Positions 17,104 to 26,844 of a stretch of DNA of 64,000 nt are shown here, piece by piece. The position numbers were made by a program, and so were the translations under genes. The first letter of the stretch is position 1, and each line of letters opens with the position of its first letter. Where the stretch lies: positions 1 to 64,000 of the forward strand of contig CASFYV010000016.1 of NCBI GenBank assembly GCA_949298985.1, in the 5' to 3' direction. The DNA comes from an uncultured bacterium. GTDB taxonomy: Bacteria > Cyanobacteriota > Vampirovibrionia > Gastranaerophilales > Gastranaerophilaceae. Under the pieces are notes generated by a model. That model worked only from the letters and a program-made list of their open reading frames with translations, made no database searches and was not told the origin of the DNA.

Positions 17104-17994
17104 TTAATATTCAACATTTACAATATTAAATTCTTCATCCCATTCAATATTTCCTTTAAGTTCAATATTGTGATATTTGTATGGATTTGTTATAAATTCC
17201 GGATTAAATAATTTCTTTTGTCCCAAAATTTTAATTATTTCCGGTAAAAGCTTTGTACTACCTGCTATTGTTCCATCTGAAGATGTTGCAGTAGAGCCGT
17301 TATAAAAAATTTTAGAGTCAGCAAAATATGTTTCTTTAATTTCGCTGTAAGTTATTGGTAAAGAATCACTTATTAAAATAACTTTATCAAAAGGTTTAGT
17401 TTTAAAAAATAATTTTAAAGCTTCATCGCTAACGTGATAACCATCTGCAATTATTTCTGCAAAAATATCATCATTAATTAAAGTTGAAAGAGCTGTTGAT
17501 TGTCCTCTATGAGAAATTCCTGCCATAGCATTAAAAGTATGAGTTACCCCGTTAATTTTAGATAAATCTCCCCCGATACAGTGACCTGCTTGAACTTTAA
17601 CATTTTTTTCTTTCAAATAATCAATTAATCCATTATCTAATTCTGGAGCAAGGGTTACAATTCTAATGAAATCATCTTCAATTTTTTTATAATTATCAAT
17701 TGTTAAATCTAAAAAATGCTCAGAATTATGTATTCCTTTTTTTGTAGGGTTAATAAATATTCCTTCAATATGAATTCCGAGAATTCCATCACACTTTTTA
17801 GAAGCTTCTTTAATAATTCTTATTTGCCTTTTAATATTTTCGAGATTATCAGTAACAAGAGTAGGGAAAAAACCGCCTATACCTATTTCTTTAAGCTTAT
17901 AAGACAATTCAACAATCTCATTTACCCCTGCTTTATTGAAATCTATCCCAAAAGCACCGTGAAAATGTTGTTCAATTAAAAGAGGAGTTCTCAT
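17104..17994 (-). CDS. N-acetylglucosamine-6-phosphate deacetylase-like amidohydrolase
   Basis: A 296-residue member of the NagA amidohydrolase group. Metal and substrate motifs are visible in order: EQHFHGAFGIDF (HxH), GIHIEGIFINP with the metal Glu, AGHC, THTFNAM, DGYHVS and the catalytic Asp in ISDSLP. Canonical NagA is about 380 residues; this protein lacks most of the N-terminal beta-sandwich and starts directly at the barrel, so it is a compact variant. It abuts murE (2 nt apart), placing amino-sugar deacetylation beside cell-wall synthesis, which suggests peptidoglycan or glucosamine recycling together with the AnmK kinase encoded at 21.8-23.0 kb. Confidence 0.85.
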   Translation of the reverse strand: MRTPLLIEQHFHGAFGIDFNKAGVNEIVELSYKLKEIGIGGFFPTLVTDNLENIKRQIRIIKEASKKCDGILGIHIEGIFINPTKKGIHNSEHFLDLTIDNYKKIEDDFIRIVTLAPELDNGLIDYLKEKNVKVQAGHCIGGDLSKINGVTHTFNAMAGISHRGQSTALSTLINDDIFAEIIADGYHVSDEALKLFFKTKPFDKVILISDSLPITYSEIKETYFADSKIFYNGSTATSSDGTIAGSTKLLPEIIKILGQKKLFNPEFITNPYKYHNIELKGNIEWDEEFNIVNVEY

Positions 17995-17996
17995 TA

Positions 17997-19460
17997 TTAA
18001 TTTACCCCAAAAATTTCTCTGACTTTTTCTCTATCATCAAAATGAATAGTTTCGTTAGCAAGTATTTGATAGTCTTCGTGTCCTTTTCCTGCAACCAAAA
18101 TAACATCATTTTCAGATGCAATCTTTTTAGCTTCTTTAATAGCTAGTTCTCTATCAGGTTCTACAATAACATCATTAACACTTTTAAATCCTGCTAAAAC
18201 GTCAGTAATAATTTGTTGAGGGTCTTCAGATCTAGGATTATCACTAGTTACAATAACTCTATCTGCATAATCTTCTGCGATTCTTCCCATTTTAGGACGT
18301 TTAGTAGCATCTCTGTCTCCTCCGCATCCAAATAGACAAATTAATTTCCCATCGCTAGGTGTAATATCTCGAGCAGCTTTAAGAACGTTTTCTAAGCCGT
18401 CAGGAGTATGAGCATAATCTACAATAACAGTAGGATTAGCAGTTATTATTTCAAAACGTCCGGCAACTCCCATAATATTTTCCATTGTTGAGATTGCGTT
18501 TTTAATATCTAAATCCGAAGCTAATGCCGTTGTTATAGCTGCTAAAACATTATAAATTGAAAACATTCCGTTCATTTTAAGAGAAACAGGATATTTTTCA
18601 CCTTTGATATCACAAATAAATGACGCCCCGTTATTACTGAATTTAACATCAAGAGCTTTTACATCAGCCGAAGATTTTATTCCATAGGTGTATAAATTTA
18701 CAGTAGGCGAAATAACGGAAATAAACCTGCCAGCATAATTATCATCAGCATTAATAACAGCAAAATCTCCTGCTACTAAATTAGAGAATAATTTGGCTTT
18801 TGCTTTAAAATAGTTATCCATAGTAATATGAAAATCTAAATGATCTTGTGTTAAATTAGTGAAAACAGCACCGTTAAAGTCACAATAATCAACTCTATGC
18901 TGAGCAAGAGCGTGAGAAGAAACTTCCATTACAACGTTATCAATACATTTTTCATCGATATCATAAAATATTTTTTGCAATTCCGGAGCTTGAGGGGTTG
19001 TATGCTTTGCATCGTGATAAGAATCGTTAGAAAAGAATTTATGACCTAAAGTCCCGATTAATGCACATTTTTTATTATTTTCTTCAAAAATCTTTTGTAT
19101 TAAATGTGTAACCGTTGTTTTTCCATTAGTACCTGTAACCCCTATTAAATTTAGTTTTTTAGAAGGAGATGAATAGAATAAATCTGCGAATTGAGCAATT
19201 GATTCGGATGTATCAGAAACTATAATTTGTGGCACATCAAGATTTAATTGTCTTTCAACAACAAAAACACAAGCACCGTTTGCTTCTGCCTCTTCTGCAA
19301 ATTCATGACCATCAACGTGTTCTCCGACAAGACAAATAAATAAGTCATTAGGATTCGTTTTTTTTGAATTATAAGAAATTCCGGTAATTTCTATTGAATA
19401 ATCTTCTATATTTGCTAAACTTAAATAATTAATATTGTCAACTAAAGTTCTTAATTTCAT
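17997..19460 (-). CDS. murE: UDP-N-acetylmuramoyl-tripeptide synthetase MurE
   Basis: A cytoplasmic ATP-dependent ligase that adds the third stem residue to UDP-MurNAc-dipeptide. The 487-residue protein shows the Mur N-terminal domain, ATP loop GVTGTNGKTT (107-116), the THTTPQ-like KHTTPQAPELQ block, the carbamylated-Lys region and C-terminal TSDNPRSEDP. The DNPR tetrad is the known determinant for meso-diaminopimelate, so a Gram-negative-type mDAP wall is expected. It sits between the NagA-like gene (2 nt) and the PBP2 gene (18 nt), in an operon PBP2-murE-nagA-like. Confidence 0.96.
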   Translation of the reverse strand: MKLRTLVDNINYLSLANIEDYSIEITGISYNSKKTNPNDLFICLVGEHVDGHEFAEEAEANGACVFVVERQLNLDVPQIIVSDTSESIAQFADLFYSSPSKKLNLIGVTGTNGKTTVTHLIQKIFEENNKKCALIGTLGHKFFSNDSYHDAKHTTPQAPELQKIFYDIDEKCIDNVVMEVSSHALAQHRVDYCDFNGAVFTNLTQDHLDFHITMDNYFKAKAKLFSNLVAGDFAVINADDNYAGRFISVISPTVNLYTYGIKSSADVKALDVKFSNNGASFICDIKGEKYPVSLKMNGMFSIYNVLAAITTALASDLDIKNAISTMENIMGVAGRFEIITANPTVIVDYAHTPDGLENVLKAARDITPSDGKLICLFGCGGDRDATKRPKMGRIAEDYADRVIVTSDNPRSEDPQQIITDVLAGFKSVNDVIVEPDRELAIKEAKKIASENDVILVAGKGHEDYQILANETIHFDDREKVREIFGVN

Positions 19461-19478
19461 GTAAAAATCCTTTCTAAC

Positions 19479-21185
19479 TTAAATTTTATCAGGTTTTAAA
19501 TTTAAAATATGAGCAATCTGTGTGGAAATTTCCTTAAAAATAGGTGCTGCAACGGTATTTCCCCATATTTCACCACCTTGAGCAGAGTCAACTATAACAT
19601 AAATTAAAACTTGAGGATCTGTTGCTGGCATGTAACCCACAACAGAAGTATATAACTTATTTGTATACCCGGAACCATTTTCTTTTGGTTTAATTGAGGT
19701 TCCTGTTTTTGCTGCAATATTAAAACTATCAGATTTTATGGCAGATTTTCCTCTGTTAACACTTTCCATAAGAAGTTCTGTTACAATTTTAGCGTGTTCA
19801 GGTGACATAACTTGAGTTCTTTTAATTTTAACAGCTTCTTCTTCCGGAGAATACTTTATAACGTGGGGTGTAACACGAATACCGTTATTTGCAAGAGCAG
19901 AAACCGCTGAAACCATCTGTATTGCGGTTACAGATGAACCATATCCGTAACTCATAGAAGCGTGGTCAGATGTATCCCATCGGGAAGGAGATTTTAATAA
20001 ACCAACAGATTCTCCGGGTAAATCAATTCCTGTTTTTTCACCAAATCCAAATTTTTTCAACATTCCATAAAATTCATACTTACTCATCATCTGTGCTATT
20101 AAAATAGATCCAACATTACTTGAATGTTCAAATAAGTAAACTAAATCTATCATTCCGGGATTTGGATGCCTTGCATAATCATAGTTTTTAATAGTCCACC
20201 AACCAATTTTAATCTTACCGGTATCATTTACTTTGGTGTATTTATTAATCTTTCCAAGCTCCATTGCAGAAGCTACTGTTATAGTTTTAAAAGTAGAACC
20301 CGGAGGAAAAACGTCAGTTAATGTCCAATTTTTGATTTGAAAACTTGACGCTGATTTAAAATTGTTAGGATCAAAATATGGATAAACAGCATAAGCTAAA
20401 ATCTCTCCGTTTTTCGGATTCATAACAATTACAGCACCTCTGGGAGCTTTAAATTTTTCTATAGCCTTCATTAAAGCTTTTTCACATATATGTTGGACAG
20501 CCGCATCTATTGTTAAAGTAACGTCTTTTCCTTTTACAGGTTTTGTTGCTGCAATAGGATCTGTTGTAATGTTATATATAACCTTTCCTTTGGGTGTCAT
20601 TTCAAAATTAGAAGTTTTAGAAACACTTTCTAATTTGTCTTTAGCAGTTAATTCTACGCCTGAAGCAACATCTGCGTCAAAATTGTAATATCCTAAAACG
20701 TGAGACGCCAAAGTTCCTTGCGGATATGTTCGAATGCTTTTTTTATCCATAGGAATTTCTCGTAAATTTAATTTTGCAATTTCATCTCTTGTATGTCTGT
20801 CAACATTCTTTTTTAATGAAATCATTTCAATATTTTGTTTTAATTTTTCAGTTAAATCAAATTGAGAAATTTTTAAAATCGGAGCAAGTATTCTTGCTAA
20901 TTCTTCGGGAGTATGAACGAAATCTTCTTTTCTTGCAAAAATATCATAATATACAGTATCAGTAGCTAATTTAATACCGTTTCTATCATAAATATCACCA
21001 CGCATTACAAAAGAACTTGCTCTGCGTTGATTTTTTGCTTTGACTCTAAAATGTCGTAAATCAAGAACCTGAATACAAAAGAGGTATATAATAAATAAGA
21101 ATAATGCCCCAACAAAAATATATTGAAACCACATCATACGCTCTGCAAAAAGATTATTTCTGGTTTTATCACTTCCTCTGAGCAT
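19479..21185 (-). CDS. ftsI: Class B penicillin-binding protein (FtsI/PBP2 family)
   Basis: A membrane-anchored DD-transpeptidase of septal or elongation peptidoglycan synthesis. The 568-residue protein has one N-terminal membrane helix (about 22-44), the dimerisation domain (RGDIYDRNGIKLATD), and a transpeptidase domain with the active-site STFK tetrad (PGSTFKTI), SSN (HSSNVGS) and KTG (AAKTGTS). The neighbouring murE supports the FtsI (PBP3) assignment, as in dcw clusters. The ATG at 21185 with GGAGGG upstream is preferred to the GTG at 21197. There is no C-terminal PASTA domain. Confidence 0.93.
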   Translation of the reverse strand: MLRGSDKTRNNLFAERMMWFQYIFVGALFLFIIYLFCIQVLDLRHFRVKAKNQRRASSFVMRGDIYDRNGIKLATDTVYYDIFARKEDFVHTPEELARILAPILKISQFDLTEKLKQNIEMISLKKNVDRHTRDEIAKLNLREIPMDKKSIRTYPQGTLASHVLGYYNFDADVASGVELTAKDKLESVSKTSNFEMTPKGKVIYNITTDPIAATKPVKGKDVTLTIDAAVQHICEKALMKAIEKFKAPRGAVIVMNPKNGEILAYAVYPYFDPNNFKSASSFQIKNWTLTDVFPPGSTFKTITVASAMELGKINKYTKVNDTGKIKIGWWTIKNYDYARHPNPGMIDLVYLFEHSSNVGSILIAQMMSKYEFYGMLKKFGFGEKTGIDLPGESVGLLKSPSRWDTSDHASMSYGYGSSVTAIQMVSAVSALANNGIRVTPHVIKYSPEEEAVKIKRTQVMSPEHAKIVTELLMESVNRGKSAIKSDSFNIAAKTGTSIKPKENGSGYTNKLYTSVVGYMPATDPQVLIYVIVDSAQGGEIWGNTVAAPIFKEISTQIAHILNLKPDKI

Positions 21186-21382
21186 ATTCCCTCCCACTCA
21201 ATTATTCTATCACAATAAAGAATAAAAAGGAATACAAACATTTCCCATGCTAATTAGTGTAAAAAATACACTGTATAAATAAAACCAGTTGGGCTATTTT
21301 ATAAGTGTATTTTTGACATTTTATCCCAAAAGAGTTGTTTTTATTGAGTTTTACGAAGCTTAACAAAACTTTAAAAACCCTC

Positions 21383-21411
21383 TTGACAAATTTTTCTATA
21401 TGGTGCATAAT
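21383..21411 (+). promoter_or_regulatory. Near-consensus sigma-70 promoter
   Basis: TTGACA (21383-21388), 17-nt spacer, CATAAT (21406-21411). It drives the small orphan gene at 21476 and is the best match to the housekeeping consensus seen in the window. Confidence 0.8.
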
Positions 21412-21475
21412 GAAATTGTTGAATGAAGTGTAAAACAAACACTTAATTAACAGAAAGGTCACAGAGGTGATGATT

Positions 21476-21754
21476 ATGTTAGTAAATAAAATTTCATATA
21501 TGTCTAATATAGGTTTTGGAGGAAACGAAAAAGTTAGTAGAAACCCTGAATCAGAAAATGCTATATTAATGTTAAGAGATGCAAATGCTTCTATTAAGTT
21601 CCAACAAAACCAAGAATTCGCACAAAATGCTGATTCTGTTAATGCTAATCCTCTAAAAGCTCTAGGTTATAAATTATATAGAACTTTTAATATGATTAGG
21701 GAAAATGATAACAATCAACCTTCAGAATCAAAACAATTTAGTGCGATTGCGTAA
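21476..21754 (+). CDS. Small orphan protein, variant N-terminal GFGG tag
   Basis: A 92-residue hydrophilic protein of unknown function, Asn- and Gln-rich. Its N-terminus MLVNKISYMSNIGFGGNEK looks like a variant of the FKG tag of other genes here. The start at 21476 is chosen because AGAGGTG lies 6 nt upstream; an upstream GTG and ATG fall inside that ribosome site. It has its own near-consensus promoter 70 nt upstream and a terminator-like hairpin downstream, so it should be an abundant monocistronic transcript. No signal peptide or membrane helix. Confidence 0.65.
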   Translation: MLVNKISYMSNIGFGGNEKVSRNPESENAILMLRDANASIKFQQNQEFAQNADSVNANPLKALGYKLYRTFNMIRENDNNQPSESKQFSAIA

Positions 21755-21798
21755 GTTTTAAATTTAGAAATCTATAATATAATACACACACATAATAT

Positions 21799-21837
21799 AG
21801 CGGTAATTTACGATTAATTATCGCTTTTACTTTTTTT
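21799..21837. terminator. Intrinsic terminator between convergent genes
   Basis: AGCGgTAAT / ATTAtCGCT imperfect stem followed by a T-rich tract, downstream of the small orphan gene and opposite the end of anmK. Confidence 0.6.
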
Positions 21838-22954
21838 AATAAGTTATTTTTCCTAAAACGGTTCTTTTGCTTGCACCTGTACAGGATGGAATATTGTTAG
21901 GGATATTATAATATGTACAGTATCCGAGTAAAGCAAAAGCCATTGCTTCTTTATAGTTATTGGAGATTCCGTAATCTTCGTGGGTTTTTAAGTTTATATG
22001 TTTAGGAAGATATGTTCTTAAAAATTTCATTAAAGTTTTGTTATAAGCTCCGCCTCCGCCAATAATTACATTATCAATTCTCGAAACCTGTGGATAAACA
22101 AATCTTTCATAAGCTTGAGATATTGTTTTAGCTGTAAGTGCAGTAAGTGTTGCAATAATATCATTTGGATTTTGTGGTGCAATTTTTAGGATATTTTCTA
22201 TATATTTAGGAGAAAAATATTCCCTTCCTGTTGTTTTAGGGGGATCCAGATAATAATATTCATCTTGAAGAAGGCAATCAAGCCAGCTTTCACAAATTTG
22301 TCCGGAATTAGCAATTTCTCCATCTTTATCAAATTTTTTATCAAAGAATTTTTGAGTACAGTAATCAATCATGATATTTCCACATCCTGTATCAAAGCCA
22401 AAGGTTTCGCAATCATCGCTTATGACCGTTACGTTGGAAATTCCACCTATATTTTGTACTAATGAGTTCTTAAACCATTTTTCATCTGCAAAGCATACCA
22501 ATGGAGCTCCTTGTCCATTATATGCGATATCTTTTTCTCTAAAGTTAGAAATAGTAGTGCATCCTGTTTCTTTAGAAATAATTGAGCTTTCTCCGATTTG
22601 TAGAGTACTTTTTAAAGATATATTATCTAATTTTTCATCATAAGGATAATGATAAATAGTTTGACCGTGACTTGAAATTAAATCAGGTTTTCCAAATTCA
22701 CTAATTAAAACATTAGCGGCATCAGCAAAACATTTGCCGACTGCAAAATTTAATTGGCAAAGCTCTTTTATATTAATGTCGCCTCTAAAAGCGGAAAAAA
22801 TTTTTGATTTAATGTGTTCAGGGTAAGAGAAATTTATTCCGTGAATCAAATTTACCGAAAAATCCGGATTAACTTCGCAATATGCAGCATCTATTGAATC
22901 GCAAGAAGTTCCGGACATTAAGCCTATAATTTTTTTTGTTTCTTTTTCATCCAT
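21836..22954 (-). CDS. anmK: Anhydro-N-acetylmuramic acid kinase
   Basis: It phosphorylates and opens 1,6-anhydro-MurNAc during peptidoglycan recycling, yielding MurNAc-6-phosphate. The 372-residue protein has the family start GLMSGTSCDSIDAAYCE, the catalytic region SSHGQTIYHYP, NIGGISNVT and GFDTGCGNIMID, and C-terminal NVIIGGGGAYNKTLM. Length is normal. It is 23 nt downstream of wecB, so the two are probably co-transcribed. With the NagA-like protein it suggests that this organism recycles wall sugars; murQ (the etherase) is not in the window. Confidence 0.94.
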   Translation of the reverse strand: MDEKETKKIIGLMSGTSCDSIDAAYCEVNPDFSVNLIHGINFSYPEHIKSKIFSAFRGDINIKELCQLNFAVGKCFADAANVLISEFGKPDLISSHGQTIYHYPYDEKLDNISLKSTLQIGESSIISKETGCTTISNFREKDIAYNGQGAPLVCFADEKWFKNSLVQNIGGISNVTVISDDCETFGFDTGCGNIMIDYCTQKFFDKKFDKDGEIANSGQICESWLDCLLQDEYYYLDPPKTTGREYFSPKYIENILKIAPQNPNDIIATLTALTAKTISQAYERFVYPQVSRIDNVIIGGGGAYNKTLMKFLRTYLPKHINLKTHEDYGISNNYKEAMAFALLGYCTYYNIPNNIPSCTGASKRTVLGKITY

Positions 22955-22977
22955 AGAGGAATTATATCACGATAGAT

Positions 22978-24096
22978 TTATGCAAAAAACTTTCTTATAA
23001 TATTTTCAATTTGCTTAGATGCAGTACCGTCTCCATATGGATTTTGAGCTTTTAGGCGGGTATTTTCTTTTGTTGAAGAAAGGATTTTTTCACTTTCAGC
23101 AAGAATTTTATCATAATCAGCTCCAACAAGCTTAGAAACTCCAGCATCTATTCCTTCTTTTCTTTCTGTTTCATATCTCATAACAAGAGTAGGGCAAGCA
23201 AAAGATGGTGCTTCTTCTTGTATTCCGCCTGAGTCTGTTAAAATAAGCTTTGCATTTTTCATTAAATAAACTAAATACGGATAATCCAACGGTGTTAATA
23301 AATGAATATTTGAAAAATGTCCTAATCTTTCATGTATTTTATTTTTAACATTAGGATTTGGATGTACAGGAATAACGAAAGTATGGTTTTCATATTTTTT
23401 AGCTAAATATGAAATTGCTTCTATTATTCTATCAATTCTTTCACCGTGATTTTCTCTTCTGTGGGCTGTGATTAAAACTAATTTATCGTCAATTTTAATG
23501 TTATTAGTTTCTTCAAAGAATTTTCTGGAATTTTCAATAACTTCATCTGATAAACAGAATAAAGCGTCAATTACTGTGTTACCGACAACGTATATTTTAT
23601 TTTCTGAAATATCTTCTTTCAATAAAGCTTTTTTATTAACTTCTGTAGGTGCAAAATGTAATTGAGCAACTCTGGAAGTCATCTGTCTCATAACTTCTTC
23701 AGGGAATGGTTCATAAATATCATAAGAACGGAGTCCCGCTTCTACATGGAAAACCGGAATTTTATGATAAAAACTTGTTAAAGCTCCGCATAAAACAGTC
23801 ATTGTGTCGCCTTGAACTATAGTTGCATCAATAGAGTTTTCTTGAAAGACTTTGTCTAAAGATGTTAAAATTCTTGCTTGAACAGATGATAAAGACTGAT
23901 TTTCTCTCATGCAATCTAAGTTAATATCAGCTTTTAGACCAAAATAAGCTAAAGTTTGATTTGAAAGCTCTTTTTGTTGTTCAGTATTACAAATAATTAC
24001 GTTATAATCTTGCGGATATTTTTTTAGTTCTAATATCACAGGTGCAAGTTTTATAATTTCCGGACGTGTTCCAAAGATAAAAATAATATTTTTCAT
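22978..24096 (-). CDS. wecB: UDP-N-acetylglucosamine 2-epimerase (non-hydrolysing)
   Basis: It interconverts UDP-GlcNAc and UDP-ManNAc for surface polysaccharide. The 372-residue protein starts KNIIFIFGTRPEIIKLAPVI and contains the diagnostic HVEAGLRS, TAHRRENHG, HPNPNVK and TDSGGIQEEAP motifs. The ATG at 24096 fits homologues; an upstream TTG (24111) would lie in the promoter. A TATAAT lies at 24108-24103, only 6 nt before the ATG, and there is no Shine-Dalgarno, so transcription would begin at or next to the start codon. Followed by anmK. Confidence 0.94.
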   Translation of the reverse strand: MKNIIFIFGTRPEIIKLAPVILELKKYPQDYNVIICNTEQQKELSNQTLAYFGLKADINLDCMRENQSLSSVQARILTSLDKVFQENSIDATIVQGDTMTVLCGALTSFYHKIPVFHVEAGLRSYDIYEPFPEEVMRQMTSRVAQLHFAPTEVNKKALLKEDISENKIYVVGNTVIDALFCLSDEVIENSRKFFEETNNIKIDDKLVLITAHRRENHGERIDRIIEAISYLAKKYENHTFVIPVHPNPNVKNKIHERLGHFSNIHLLTPLDYPYLVYLMKNAKLILTDSGGIQEEAPSFACPTLVMRYETERKEGIDAGVSKLVGADYDKILAESEKILSSTKENTRLKAQNPYGDGTASKQIENIIRKFFA

Positions 24097-24102
24097 AAAA
24101 AT

Positions 24103-24108
24103 ATTATA
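24103..24108 (-). promoter_or_regulatory. -10 box adjacent to wecB start codon
   Basis: TATAAT on the minus strand with 6 nt to the ATG; the A of the start codon would be +1. A clear -35 is not visible. Confidence 0.45.
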
Positions 24109-24174
24109 CAATAAAAGATTTTTTTGTTATACTTTTATCGTAGAAAATATTAAGAATTAAGGAGAGTTGTTAAT

Positions 24175-25545
24175 ATGCGTCAAAGACCACACGAACAAGA
24201 CAAAATGGAACGTCGACACAATTTCTTACCTGTAGAAGATAATTTAACAGCAGAGCAGGTAAAAGCGGAAGCAAGTCGTTGTTTGACTTGTAAGAATCCT
24301 CAATGTGTAAAAGGTTGTCCGGTAAATATTCAAATACCTGATTTTATAAAAGCTTTAAAAGAAGATGATATAGAAAAAGCAGGTGAAGTTATCAGACAAA
24401 CAAGCATGCTTCCATCTGTTTGTGGTAGAGTTTGTCCGCAAGAAAGACAATGTGAAGGTAAATGTATTTTAGGCATAAAAGGTGAGCCGATTGCAATTGG
24501 GGCTTTGGAACGTTATGTTGGAGATAACACTGAAGCTAAAAAAGCTGAAATTGTTCCTTCAGGTAGAAAAGTTGCAATTGTTGGTTCCGGTTGTGCTGGT
24601 ATAACAGCAGCATCTGATTTAAGGAAAGCAGGTCATGATGTAACAATTTTCGAAGCATTACATAAATTTGGTGGTGTTTTAAGATATGGTATACCTCCAT
24701 TCAGACTTCCTAGAACTGTTTTAGATAGAGAAATCGATTCTCTAAAAGAAATGGGTGTTAAATTCGAAAAAAATGTTATTGTAGGAAAATCAATAACATT
24801 AAAGCAATTAAAAGAAGATGGGTTTGATGCAATATTTATTTGTTCTGGAGCTGGACTTCCTAAAATGATGAATATTCCTGGTGAAAACTTAAATGGAGTT
24901 TTTTCAGCTAATGAATTTTTAACCCGTGTTAATTTAATGCAAGCAAATGAAGAAAATACAGCAACTCCGTTAAAAGTAGGTAAATCTGCAGCAATTATTG
25001 GCGGAGGAAACGTTGCAATGGATGCTGCTAGAACAGCTGTTAGAGTTGGTTTTGAAAAAGTTTATATTGTATATAGAAGAACAGAGGCCGAACTTCCGGC
25101 TAGATTAGAAGAAATTCGTCACGCTAAAGAAGAAGGAGTAATTTTCCAATTCTTACATGCTCCAAGCGAAATTTTAGAAAAAGATGGTTATGTTGCAGGA
25201 ATGAAATTTGAAATAATGGAACTTGGCGAAGCTGATGAATCAGGAAGACGTTCTCCTGTTGGCACAGGTAAATATACAGAACTAGATGTAGATACAGTTA
25301 TTGTAGCTTTAGGCACAGGGCCAAACCCAATTATACAAAAATCTGCTCATATGGATGGTTTGGATTTTGTAACAGATAAAAAAGGTTACTTTACAGTTGA
25401 TACTGAAACAAGAGAAACGTCAATTTCAACAATTTTTGCAGGAGGAGATGTTGCTCCTGTTGGAGCTTCTAACGCAATCAATGCTATGGGAGCAGGAAAA
25501 AAAGCTGCAAAAGCTATTAATGAATATTTAGCAAATTTATCATAA
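24175..25545 (+). CDS. gltD: Glutamate synthase small subunit-like NAD(P)H oxidoreductase
   Basis: A 456-residue iron-sulfur flavoprotein. The N-terminal domain carries two 4Fe-4S cysteine sets (CLTCKNPQCVKGCPVN and CGRVCPQERQCEGKC); two dinucleotide-binding folds follow (VAIVGSGCAGITAA for FAD, AAIIGGGNVAMDAAR for NADPH), and a C-terminal FAD motif IFAGGDVAP. This is the GltD/'homotetrameric glutamate synthase' group, which also includes NfnB and sulfide dehydrogenase subunits, so the electron partner cannot be fixed from sequence. No large GltB subunit is adjacent. AAGGAGAG ribosome site; own terminator downstream. Confidence 0.88.
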   Translation: MRQRPHEQDKMERRHNFLPVEDNLTAEQVKAEASRCLTCKNPQCVKGCPVNIQIPDFIKALKEDDIEKAGEVIRQTSMLPSVCGRVCPQERQCEGKCILGIKGEPIAIGALERYVGDNTEAKKAEIVPSGRKVAIVGSGCAGITAASDLRKAGHDVTIFEALHKFGGVLRYGIPPFRLPRTVLDREIDSLKEMGVKFEKNVIVGKSITLKQLKEDGFDAIFICSGAGLPKMMNIPGENLNGVFSANEFLTRVNLMQANEENTATPLKVGKSAAIIGGGNVAMDAARTAVRVGFEKVYIVYRRTEAELPARLEEIRHAKEEGVIFQFLHAPSEILEKDGYVAGMKFEIMELGEADESGRRSPVGTGKYTELDVDTVIVALGTGPNPIIQKSAHMDGLDFVTDKKGYFTVDTETRETSISTIFAGGDVAPVGASNAINAMGAGKKAAKAINEYLANLS

Positions 25546-25550
25546 TACTA

Positions 25551-25582
25551 TAAAGGGTTGAATTTTATTCAACCCTTTATTT
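25551..25582 (+). terminator. Intrinsic terminator after gltD-like gene
   Basis: AAAGGGTTGAA-TTTTA-TTCAACCCTTTATTT hairpin. Confidence 0.85.
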
Positions 25583-25668
25583 ACAAATAATTAATTACAT
25601 GATATATTTTAATAGAGAGAATTATCAGTAGTTAAAAACTACTAAATATAAAAGAGGGCTTAATTAAA

Positions 25669-26739
25669 ATGCTTATTGAAAAATATTTGGAAGTCGTAGT
25701 AAAGCAAAGAGGTAGTGATTTACATATTTCTGCGGGATTACCTCCTGTAGTTCGTATAGATGGTAATTTACAACGCATGGATGTTCCAGCTCTTAAACCG
25801 GAAGAAGTAGAGTTATTGCTTTTTCCTATGTTAAATAAGGAACAACGCCGTAAGCTTGAACAAGACTGGGAATTGGATTTTTCATATGGTATTCAAGGAC
25901 TTAGTCGTTTCAGGGTAAATATTTATAAAGATAGAGGAAATTATGCAGCTGCGTTTCGTGTAATTGCATCAAAAGTTCCTTCTTTTAAAGAATTAGGTTT
26001 ATCGGATACTGTTAGAAAAATTGCTGAAAAACCGCGTGGATTGGTTTTGGTTACTGGGCCTACCGGTTCAGGCAAATCTACCACTTTGGCGGCAATGATT
26101 AATTATATTAATGAAACAAGATCTGAACACATTTTGACGATTGAAGACCCTATCGAATTTATTCATCCGTCAAAACGTTCAATTATTCACCAAAGAGAAT
26201 TAGGCCAAGATACAAGAAGTTTTGCGAATGCTCTGAAATCAGCACTTCGTGAAGACCCTGATATTATACTTGTTGGTGAGATGCGTGATTTGGATACTAT
26301 AAGATTGGCTTTGACAGCTGCAGAAACAGGTCACTTAGTTTTCGGAACACTTCACACGTCTTCTGCTTCACAAACTATTGACCGTATTATTGACGTTTTC
26401 CCTGAAGGTCAACAACAACAAGTTCGTGTACAATTGTCGAACTCTCTTGTTGCAGTATTTTCACAGACTCTTTTACCATTATTGCAAGCTGATGGTACAA
26501 AGAGTGGTCGTGTTATGGCTCAGGAAGTCATGTTGGTAATTCCTGCAATTGCTAACTTAATTCGCGAAGCAAAAGCTGCTCAAATATATTCTACAATGCA
26601 AACAAACTCAGGTTTTGGTATGCAAACTTTAGAAATGGCTCTTCGAGATTTGTATATGAGAAAGAAAGTAACTTTAGAAGATGCTCTTGCTCGTTCGAGC
26701 CGACCGGAAGAATTCAAACGTGGTTTACAAAATTCATAA
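25669..26739 (+). CDS. pilT: Type IV pilus retraction ATPase PilT
   Basis: A hexameric cytosolic motor that depolymerises type IV pili (twitching, DNA uptake). The 356-residue protein has the N-terminal PAS-like domain (SDLHISAGLPPVVRIDG), Walker A GPTGSGKST (130-138), Asp box TIEDPIEF, Walker B ALREDPDIILVGEMRD and His box TGHLVFGTLHT. The usual C-terminal AIRNLIRE motif appears as AIANLIREAKAAQI. It stands alone; other pil genes are not in the window. AAGAGGG upstream of the start; terminator downstream. Confidence 0.95.
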   Translation: MLIEKYLEVVVKQRGSDLHISAGLPPVVRIDGNLQRMDVPALKPEEVELLLFPMLNKEQRRKLEQDWELDFSYGIQGLSRFRVNIYKDRGNYAAAFRVIASKVPSFKELGLSDTVRKIAEKPRGLVLVTGPTGSGKSTTLAAMINYINETRSEHILTIEDPIEFIHPSKRSIIHQRELGQDTRSFANALKSALREDPDIILVGEMRDLDTIRLALTAAETGHLVFGTLHTSSASQTIDRIIDVFPEGQQQQVRVQLSNSLVAVFSQTLLPLLQADGTKSGRVMAQEVMLVIPAIANLIREAKAAQIYSTMQTNSGFGMQTLEMALRDLYMRKKVTLEDALARSSRPEEFKRGLQNS

Positions 26740-26743
26740 TTAT

Positions 26744-26770
26744 AAAAAAGCGAGTGAACCTCGCTTTTTT
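26744..26770 (+). terminator. Intrinsic terminator after pilT
   Basis: AAAAAAGCGAG-TGAAC-CTCGCTTTTTT hairpin. Confidence 0.85.
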
Positions 26771-26844
26771 GTTGATTTAAAAACATTTTTGTAATAGAGT
26801 AATCATGTATATGTTTAAGCTTTAAAAAAGGAGGAAGCTATATT

